The notes under the pieces were generated by a model that was given only the letters and a program-made list of their open reading frames with translations, made no database searches and was not told where the DNA came from. From Dugong dugon (Eukaryota > Chordata > Mammalia > Sirenia > Dugongidae): 64,000 bases of DNA. The stretch spans positions 6,411,128-6,475,127 of the forward strand of contig CM057481.1 in the NCBI GenBank assembly GCA_030035585.1, read 5' to 3'. Position numbers and translations under genes: made by a program. Shown here piece after piece: positions 56,006-64,000 of this stretch. Position 1 is the first letter of the stretch. Every line of letters begins with the position of its first letter.

Positions 56006-56497
56006 TGCATTAGTAAGAGAGAGAAGAGCTGAGACTTATATTTTAATACAAGTCACGTGATAAACGTGCTCTTGAAATCACTGCCTGAATCTTTGAAGCT
56101 GTGCATGGACATAGTTCACCCCCTGATTTCCGTCCATGTTCAAGTTCTATTGAGAGTGTGAGAGGTTTTAGAGAGACACTTGGGTCTGAGTACTTACCAG
56201 TTTTTACCTTGGGAGATTAAATTCAACTTTCTTAGCCTCAGCTTGCATTTTTGTAGACTGGCAATAATTACAGTAAATGAATTGCGGGTCTTCAGGAATA
56301 GATGTTCCTTTTTGTTTTAAAGTAAAGAGCAATATCTGACTTACTTTGTGTTCCATAACTGGTGGCTCTTTTTGTGGTACCTATGGCATGTTTTGTTACC
56401 TGTTTAAAGTGAGACTTTTCTGGGAGCAGCAATGGTGTCGAAAGTAACATTTTGCTCCCTTTAGCTACTGGATTTTATGAAAATATCAACTTACTGC

Positions 56498-56512
56498 TCT
56501 ACCACCTTTTTT
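56498..56512. repeat. Target-site duplication, left copy
   Basis: TCTACCACCTTTTTT is identical to 57307-57321 across the L1 insertion. Confidence 0.95.
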
Positions 56513-57306
56513 TTTTTTTATTGTACTTTAGGTGAAGGCTTATAGAACAAATAGTTTCTCACGAAACAGTAGTACACTTGTTTTATGACATTGGTTAACA
56601 ACCCCACAACATATCAACCCTCTAACTTCTTTTTTTTTTTTGGTGAAAATACACATAGCCAAAGGTACACCATTTCAAAAATTTTCACATGCACAGTTCA
56701 GTGACATCGACTACGCTCTTTGAATTGTGCTGTTATTCTCACTTAAGATGAAGGCTTACAGAACAAAATAGTTTCTCATTTAACAGTTACTACACATGTT
56801 GCCCTATGACAATGGTTAACAATCTCACAACACATCAACAATATACTTACTCAACCTTGGGTTCCCTATCACCAGCTTCGTTGTCCCCTTCTGCCTTCTG
56901 GCCCTTGTCACTGGACTCCTGTACCTCGTTAGTCTCATTTGGTTTTACGGGGCTGTCCACTCCCAGGCTGAACAGTGAACCTCGGAGGTAACTTCACCAC
57001 TGAGCTAAAAGGGTGTCTGGGGGCCATACTCTCGAGGTTTCTCCAGTCTCCTTTAGGCCAGTAAATCTGGTCTTTTTTTTTTTTGTGAGTTAGAATTATG
57101 CTCTACATCCTTCTCCAGCTCTGTCCAGAACCCTCTGTTGTGATCCTGGTCAGAGCAGTCAGTGGTGGTAGCCGGGCACCGTCTAGCTGTACTGGACTCA
57201 GTCCAGTTGAGGCCTTGGTAGCTGTGGACAATTAGTCCTTGGGACTAATCTTTTGCTTGTATCCTGTTCTCTTCATTCTCCCTTGCTCCCGAAGGGATGA
57301 GACCAG
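56513..57306 (-). mobile_element. 5'-truncated L1 3' end, antisense
   Basis: It has the same 3' UTR as the full-length L1 at 10556, including the duplicated GAAGGCTTA block near 56533 and 56752 and the GGTGAAAATACACATAGCC segment between. The 5' end stops at GGGATGAGACCAG (57294-57306). The 15-bp duplication is perfect, so this insertion looks younger than the full-length one. Confidence 0.95.
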
Positions 57307-57321
57307 TCTACCACCTTTTTT
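57307..57321. repeat. Target-site duplication, right copy
   Basis: TCTACCACCTTTTTT, paired with 56498-56512. Confidence 0.95.
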
Positions 57322-59384
57322 CTTAAAACAATTTTTTTTTACTTTGTAAACACAACCAAGTAAGATTGGGTCCAATCATTTCTGTGGTTCACAAAAGCAT
57401 CATGAATATTGATTGTCTTAGCCTGTGATTACCTAAATGCTGGGAGAATATTGTTCAAGTTGCTTTATTAATTCAGGGTTCTAGAGCTTGGCCATGCCCC
57501 TCTATTTTGAAATTCATGGCTCGTATTTGACCAGAAGTACACTTAGTAAATGTAAAAGCTGGGAGGATTAATTCCTGCCTCTCATCCAATCCATGAAGAA
57601 CACTGGGGCTCAGGATGTAATAGTGCTTGTTCAGAGTAACGAACTCTCCAAACAGATGATTTTGATTGGCTGCCTTCTGTTTAGTGCCTAGAAAAGTGGA
57701 AGTATTAGGAATTCTTCATGCTTTTTGGCCATCTGTGAGTGTGGTCATTGTTTGGCTGTGAAAATAAGCACAGGCCCTCCTGCCACAGCTGAACAAGAAA
57801 TTAGGGGCGAGCCTAATGAAAATTAGGCAGAGAGCCTCAAAAACTAGCATATTACCAGCTTCTCATTTTGCAATAATAGTTTAAGAGCCTGTTATGCCAA
57901 TTTTGACATGCACAGAATCTCGATCTAAAGCTGGCAGATGTTCTAGTTGCTATCTTAGTGAGCACTAGAATGGTAGAAGCAGGTGTGAGCCATCAGTCCG
58001 TGGGCACAGGTGGTTTTAGTTAATGTGTGCTGAGGTCAATGCTACACTGGCCGGGCCAAGTGGATGGAAGCTAGAATCTAGAAAACTCCAGTTTGATCTT
58101 GGTCATGGCGCCCTTGTTTAATTCAGTGTGTTTTTCAAAATTCCAACGCTGACAGAGAGTTTAACTTATGCTCCATTAAACGCGACAGTGTAGAAGCCAG
58201 GGTTTTGATTGCTTTCTGAGAAACGAAGAGTCCAACCACTTGTTTTGTAATGAGATCGTGTGTGTGTTTCTACACCTTCTAAGGGTAATGTGCTACCTCT
58301 CTGAATTGCAACCTGAGTTTGATTTTTCAAATTTTCCAGTCAGGAACCGTGCCTCTGAGAGCAAAAGGCCAATAGATACGGTCATGTTACAACTCTGTTT
58401 CTGTTCTGGAGAGAAATGATTCATAATGATATTTGCTTAAGGGAAGAAAATAGAATTTTTTTTTCTAACAACTGTTACATATTATGTGCTATGGCTTAAG
58501 ATGTTTATTTTGGCTAACACTACTCCGTTAGACACCATCCAGTGCCGTTCTTGGCCCACTGTGGAAATCCTGTCTCCATATAGCAGGAGGTGGGATGTAG
58601 AAATTAAAACTGAAAAGGGTGTGACTGTGGGTGAAAAAGACTGTGTTCATTTGCAGTCATCCAGATTACCCAGGAGAACCTTTACAGCTTTATGTTTTAC
58701 ATAAAAACCTAACACAAAGTTCCTACTTCGATTTTCCTTTTAGCTTTTAGATACCTGGTCTTGCTTTGGATCTTTTGACGTCTTGAACTTGAATGACAGA
58801 GTTAAATATGTTTAGGTGTTTATGACCAACAAAACATCCTCACATATGGAATAGTAAAGCTTGTTGTATTGGGGAAAGTAAATTCTAAAATATTTTTCTA
58901 GAACCTTTACATGTTAGTGATCTGCTATACTTCTAATAAAAAATAAAAAAAAAAAAACTGTTGAAAAGTTTGAGATAACTTATCCTTTAAGTTTATTTAA
59001 AATAACCTAAATTGTTAGTATCGTATTTATTAGTTGGAAAGCATGAAGAACTACCTGAGTAAGTGGTTTGGACTTTTTCAGCTGTGGTGGAGTGTACTGG
59101 TTATTAAAATATTGAAATACTTCTGTAGTACATGGCCATTGCCCTCAGTCCCCAGGAATGCCCCCAAGGTCGCCATTCTAGCTGCCCTGAGCCCTCCAGA
59201 TCTACTAGCCCTTCCTATGACCCAGCAGCCACAGCAGTAATCCCTGGCCCAGCAGAGGGCCTCCAAGACCCTGCCCCAGCAATACTGCCAGCTTCTAGGT
59301 GCCAGACCCTGTATCAAATATTGCCTTTAAACAGTTCCGTGATTAATGTTAATTCAGTAAATATAGAGTTACTTGAATTCAAAT
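57322..59384. other. FHIT: Unique intronic block
   Basis: About 2 kb with no named repeat. A T-run at 58458-58465 and an A-run near 58948 are the only simple sequences. The ORF at 58486-58704 and the overlapping frames at 59034-59386 show no domain. It is repeat-poor and so a candidate for conserved non-coding sequence. Confidence 0.5.
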
Positions 59385-59598
59385 AAGGCACCCTAGTAGC
59401 ACAGTGGTTACATGCTTGGCTGCTAACCAAACAGTTGACAGTTCAAACCTGTTCTCCGCTCCATGGTAGAAAGATGTGGCAGTCTGCTTCCATAAAGGTT
59501 ACAGCCTTGGAAACCCGATGGGATAGTTCGACTCTGTCCTGTAGGGTCGCTATGAGTTGGAATTGACTCAACAGCAATGGGTTTGGTTTGGGTTTTGG
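59385..59598 (+). mobile_element. AfroSINE, full length, sense
   Basis: GGCACCCTAGTAGCACAGTG, GGCTGCTAACCAAACAGTTG, GTAGGGTCGCTATGAGTTGG and GGGTTTGGTTTGGGTTTTGG follow head, body and tail in order. Confidence 0.93.
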
Positions 59599-59742
59599 AT
59601 GGATTTAGATACAAGGGGAAAGTATCTTTAAACTTTGGTATGAGTTTTTCTAAACTACATAATCAAAAGTAAACAACAAGCCACAGCAAATATGAACTAG
59701 GCCTGGGACAGTGCTACAGTTCCTAGAACTTGGCCAGGAATA

Positions 59743-60122
59743 TGTTGTTGTTAGCTGCCACTGAGTCAGCTCTGACTCATGGTGACCCCATGTACAACAG
59801 AACAAAATGTTGCCTGGTCCCCGACCCTCTTCAAGATCGTTGTCATGCCGAGTCCATTGCTATGGCCGCTATCTAGTGCCTTCCAGCTTAGGGAGCCTAT
59901 CTTCCAGCACTATATCAGGCAGTATTCTCTTGTGATCCACTAAGTTTTCATTACCTAATTTTTAGAAGTAGATTGCCAGGGTTTTCTTCTTAGTTTGTCT
60001 TAGTCTGGAAGCTCTGCTGAAACCTGTTCACCATGGGTGACCCTGCTGGTATTTGAAATACAATATGGCATAGCTTCCAGCATCATAGCAACATACAAGC
60101 CACCACAGTAGAAGGGTGGTGG
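59743..60122 (-). mobile_element. RTE-tailed SINE/LINE element, antisense
   Basis: GTTGTTGTTAGCTGCCACTG tail, GTACAACAGAACAAAATG, AGCCTATCTTCCAGCACTAT, CCTGTTCACCATGGGTGACC and CATAGCTTCCAGCATCATAG. This is the same body as 4611-5004, with a longer middle. AGGAATA (59736-59742) and AGGAACA (60123-60129) suggest the duplication. Confidence 0.82.
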
Positions 60123-60129
60123 AGGAACA

Positions 60130-61229
60130 TATTAAGAACTCAATAAATATCTTGCCAGACTCAGTATCTCAAATGTAATCTCTTGGCTCAAGCACAGAAA
60201 CCAAATGCTTGTTCACTATGGCCCCCACTGCTGTGGCTTCCTGATGGTTTAACTAAGGTTCACACTTAAGTCAAAACAACCTCACACTTCTTCACGCTTT
60301 ATGTAATTCCGGGGCCCTTGTCAAGGTTTTCTTCCCAGGTTTGCCTTCCTTCACAGAACATTTACAATGGGTCACAGAATGTTGCCTTTACAGAAGGTCT
60401 CTTAAATAGCTGAACAAAGAACCTCTAATCGCTTGGCGTTTTCAACAGGCACTTAGAAGGTCCATCCAAATTCTGTTTGCTTTGGCTGGAGACATAGATT
60501 CTCTGGGTAATGAACTTGAACTTTGTCACCTCGGTTCTATCTCTGAGATAGCAGGAAAGGGGAGATGGAATTAGGAGGAAAAATTACTGTATAAATGACT
60601 TGGCATTAAAGACTTCGTCATCTTCGACTTGTCAGAGAATGAGCTAAATTCAGGACTTGCTATTTTGTACTATAAAATGTGATGATGAAGTGTTTTGAAC
60701 TTACGATAGACTTCTTTCTCTGCGTTAGCAAGTTTGCGATAGCGGGGCGCTGCAAAAGCAGTAAGCATCAAGTAACTGAGAGGCAAGTGCAAGATAAATT
60801 ACTCTCCGACTGTAAAATTGTATATAACTGCACCCATTAATTGCTGTGCTTTAGATCTGCATTTTCTTCCAACCATCTTGAAGAAAAGTGACATCAGAGG
60901 TGAGCGTTCCAGCTTTCCAAGTGTCTTACAGCACAGTTTAGGTTTCTCTTAGCTGTTAGTTGCCGTGGGTGGATCCCTAACTTGGATCGTGTTTCCACAG
61001 TTGAGTTTGTTCATGTGTCTTACTCTGAGCAGTAAAGTCAGAAAAAGAATGGTCAACGTGAAATTGCATGCACCCAACCTGAGTCAGTTCCTCATTCTAT
61101 CTTAAGTAGCTTCTGGAACCTGCTTAGTTCTTCTTCTTGCTTATGCCTCCCTTCATGGAGCTCTTACATTCACATCCCCAAATGCTGGTTATGAGGCAGT
61201 GATGGGAATGTACTATGCTGGTTTGGCTT
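60130..61229. other. FHIT: Unique intronic block
   Basis: No repeat or gene recognised. CpG-containing words such as TTGCGATAGCGGGGCGCTGC at 60733-60752 stand out against the AT-rich background. Confidence 0.5.
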
Positions 61230-61400
61230 GCCTAGTTAAGCCTATTACTCTGCCCCTTACTAGCTGCATGCCCTTCGTCAAGTAATTAAATCTTTCTGAG
61301 GAATTGTTATGAGGATTCAATGAAATTTCACCAAAAACAGTTCAGCCCAGTGTCCTGGCACACAGAAAGTCCTTAGTAAATATTACCTCTGATTTACCAT
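61230..61400 (+). mobile_element. MIR SINE, sense
   Basis: CTTACTAGCTGCATGCCCTT, GTTATGAGGATTCAATG, CCTGGCACACAGAAAGTCC and TTAGTAAATATTACC match MIR core to tail. Confidence 0.8.
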
Positions 61401-61889
61401 ATAGCTTGTGTTTATTGAGAGCTGATTTGTTTGTGATGGTGTTATTTAGTTAGAAATAATTTGAATCTGTCTAAATCACTCATGCCTGAAGTTTCTAGAC
61501 AATTGAAAGTCCATAATTAAATTTTGTGATCTCTCTGTCTGTAAGAGCAATAAGGCAGTGATTTAATTAAAAGCACACTTAAAGTAACTTTGTTTTGAGA
61601 AATTGTAGTAGCTTAAAAAATGACTAGCAATACCAGCGATTTAAAAAAAAAAAACAAACAAAAACGAGGGTTGGACTGAAAATATTTATGAGACAATTGG
61701 AAATTCGAACATTTACTATATAGTTAATATCGTTAATTTTGTCATTTTTAAGATACTTAATGTTGGTAATTGTGTTGTTAGTTTTTAGGCTTTTTTAAAA
61801 GGACTTATTTTTCTCATCCTTATGTTTTAGAGAGACAACGTATAGAAATATATCAGTTGAAATTACATAATGTCTATGATTAGCTTCGA

Positions 61890-63884
61890 AATAATACGGG
61901 ATGCCAATATAACTCTGATACCTAAACAAGGCAAAGGCATTACAAAAAAAGAAAGTTACAGACCAATATCCCTTATGAACATAGATGCAAACATTTTCAA
62001 CAACATTCAAGCCATCCGATTTTAGCAACATATCAAAAAAAATCATCTACCATGATCAAGTGGTATTCATACCAGGATTACAACAGTGATTCAACATTAG
62101 AAAATCAGTCAATATAATCCACTACATCAATAAAACAAAGGAAAAGAAACATATGATCATATCAATTGATGCAAAAAAAGGCATTCAATAAAATTCAACA
62201 TCCTTTCCTGATAAAAACTCTCAGCAACATAGGAATAGAAAAGAAATTTCTCAGCATAATTAAGGGCATATATTCAAAACCAACAGCCAACATAATACTC
62301 AACGGAAGAAGGCTGAGAGCCTTCCCTTTGAGAAGGAGAATGAGACAAGGATACCCATTCTCATCACTCTTATTCAACATTGTACTGGAGGTCCTAGCCA
62401 GAGTAATAAAACAAGAAAGAGAAATAAAAGGTATCCAAATTGGAAAGGAAGAAGTAAAACTATCTCTATTGCAAATGACATAATCTTATACATAGAAGAC
62501 CCTAAAGATTCCACAAACTGCTGGAACTAATAGAAGAATTTAGTAAAGTTGCAGGGTACAAGGTCAACACACAAAAATCAGTTGGGTTCCTCTACAGTAA
62601 CAAAGACTACTCCAAGAAAGAAATCAAGAAAACAATGCCATTTACAATAGCCCACAAATCAATAAAATACCTAGGAATTAAGCTAACCAGGGACATAAAA
62701 GACTTACGAAAATTATAAAACAGGAGACTGAAAGACACCTACAGAAATGGAAAGACATCCTGTGCTCATGGATTGGAAGACAATATAGTGCAAATGTCAA
62801 TTCTACCTAAAGCGATCTACAGATGACAAGCAATCCCAATACAAATCTCAACAACATTCTTTACTGATATGGAAAAACTATTGACCAACTTTATATCGAA
62901 AGGAAAGAAATTTCGAAGAGCCAAAGCAATATTGAAGAAAAAGGATAAAGCAGGAGGCCTCATGCTCCCTGATATCAAAACATACTATACAGCCACTGTA
63001 ATCAAAACAGTCTGGCATTGGTTCAGTGATAGACACATAGACCAGTGGAAGAGAACTGAGGGATCAGAATTAAACACAGTCATCTGTGGACAACTGATTC
63101 TCAACAAGGGTCAAAGTCCATTCAGCGGCTCAGAAACTGTGTCTTTAATAAATGATGCTAGCAAAACTGGATATCCAACGGCAGAAAAAAATGAAGCAGG
63201 ACCCATACCACACACCGTACACAAAAACGAACTCAAAATGGATCAAAGACCTAAATGTTAAACCTAAAACCGTAAAATTCCTGGGAGAAAACTAAGGGAC
63301 CTAATGTTTTATAAAAATAAGATAACAAACATAACAACAAACGCACAGAAGAAGACAAAATGGCTAGATGGGACTTCATAAAAATTAAAAACTTATGCTC
63401 ATCAAAAGACTTTGTTAAAAGAGTAACTAGACAACCTACAGACTGAGAGAAGTCGTTCAAAAATGACTTAACCAATAAGGGTCTAATCTCTAAAAGCTAT
63501 AGAAAACTGTAACAACTCAACAACAAAAAGACAAACAACCCAGTAACCAAATGGGCAAAGGACATGAACAGAACTTTCACCAAAAAGGACACCTAAGAAG
63601 CCAACAAACATATGAAAAGATGTTCATGATCCTTAGCCATTCGAGAGATGCAAATCAAAACCACAATGACGTACCATCTTACCCCAACTAAAATGGCACC
63701 AATCAAAACAACACCAACAGAAAACAGGTAACAACAAATGTTGCTGATGATGTGGGGAGATTGGAACTGTTAGCCACTGCTGTGGACTGTAAAAGGGTAC
63801 AATTGCTTTGGAAAACAGCATGGTGCTTTCTCAAAAAACTGGAAGTAGAACTGCCCTATGATCCAGCAATCCTACTCCTAGATA
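61890..63884 (+). pseudogene. L1 ORF2 fragment (RT to C-terminus), sense, decayed
   Basis: It starts inside the reverse-transcriptase part (ATACCTAAACAAGGCAAAGG, CAGACCAATATCCCTTATG). A frame at 62166-62483 keeps [16 protein letters not shown] and [15 protein letters not shown], but it shifts just before the active-site FADD, which is therefore lost. A C-terminal frame at 62869-63261 keeps YYTATVIKTVWHW. Later sequence at 63360-63880 follows the ORF2 end with many stops. It is 5'-truncated and cut at its 3' side by a SINE. Without the enzyme core it is inactive. Confidence 0.9.
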
Positions 63885-64000
63885 TAAACCCACTGCCATC
63901 GAATTGATTCTGTCTCATAGCTACCCTACAGGACAGAGTAGAACCACCACATAGGGTTTCCAAAGAGTGGCTGGTGGATTTGAACTGCTGACCTTTTTGT
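63885..64000 (-). mobile_element. AfroSINE, antisense, runs off the window
   Basis: CACTGCCATCGAATTGATTC, CTACAGGACAGAGTAGAACC, CATAGGGTTTCCAAAGAG and GGATTTGAACTGCTGACC. The tRNA-like head lies beyond base 64000. It is inserted in the L1 after CTAGATATAAACC. Confidence 0.92.

Larger units (their letters stand above)
8763..64000 (+). other. FHIT: FHIT intron 5, 5' part
   Basis: No further FHIT exon appears in the remaining 55 kb. This fits the giant intron 5, which is several hundred kilobases in human. It is filled with L1, SINE, MIR, L2, LTR and hAT copies and unique AT-rich sequence. The human counterpart of introns 4-5 is the centre of the fragile site FRA3B. Confidence 0.85.

Noticed and set aside
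1-64000. CRISPR arrays, bacterial operons, phage or plasmid features
   Set aside because: Exon/intron structure, mammalian SINEs and L1s show the window is nuclear mammalian DNA. The spaced repeats are interspersed elements and not arrays.

Overview
The window is nuclear DNA of a placental mammal, almost certainly an afrotherian and most likely a paenungulate (elephant, manatee or hyrax). The main clue is a tRNA-derived SINE of AfroSINE type that occurs about ten times. Its head reads like tRNA (GGTGGTGCAGTGGTTAAG), its body carries CTATAGGGTCGCTATGAGTC-like sequence, and its tail is rich in GGTTTGG or CAACAA. RTE-lineage elements, an afrotherian-looking L1 subfamily, and the older placental layer (MIR, L2, MaLR LTRs, hAT elements) surround these copies. 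Species was not tested by any search.

Only one real gene part is present. At 8643-8762 (+) lies the first coding exon (exon 5 in human numbering) of FHIT, the fragile histidine triad diadenosine triphosphate hydrolase. It has a 3' splice site, a short 5' UTR stretch, the ATG, 34 codons and a GT donor. Everything upstream is therefore FHIT intron 4 (the last 5' UTR intron) and the 55 kb downstream is part of FHIT intron 5. In human this is the core of the common fragile site FRA3B. No other exon, RNA gene or functional ORF was found.

Layout. 1-5440 holds a very old sense-strand L1 carrying a hAT element and an RTE-tailed SINE. 5684-6206 is a MaLR-type LTR with a TATA box. 6891-7250 holds antisense L1 3' ends. 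8643-8762 is FHIT exon 5. 10556-17693 is a full-length, lineage-specific L1 in antisense orientation with a target-site duplication, dead through a few nonsense and frameshift changes but with every endonuclease catalytic residue still readable. 17.7-24.4 kb is mostly unique intron. From 24.4 kb to the end come dispersed SINEs, MIR, L2, old L1 pieces, MaLR LTRs, three copies of one hAT family and simple repeats. 56498-57321 is a 5'-truncated L1 with a perfect 15-bp duplication. 61890-63884 is a decayed sense L1 interrupted at the window end by an antisense AfroSINE.

I do not see an undescribed biological system here. The points worth following are the FHIT/FRA3B placement with a weak exon-5 donor, an LTR promoter candidate just upstream of the first coding exon, an L1 subfamily with a duplicated 3' end, a SINE with a tRNA-Gly-like head, and a 5'-inverted SINE.
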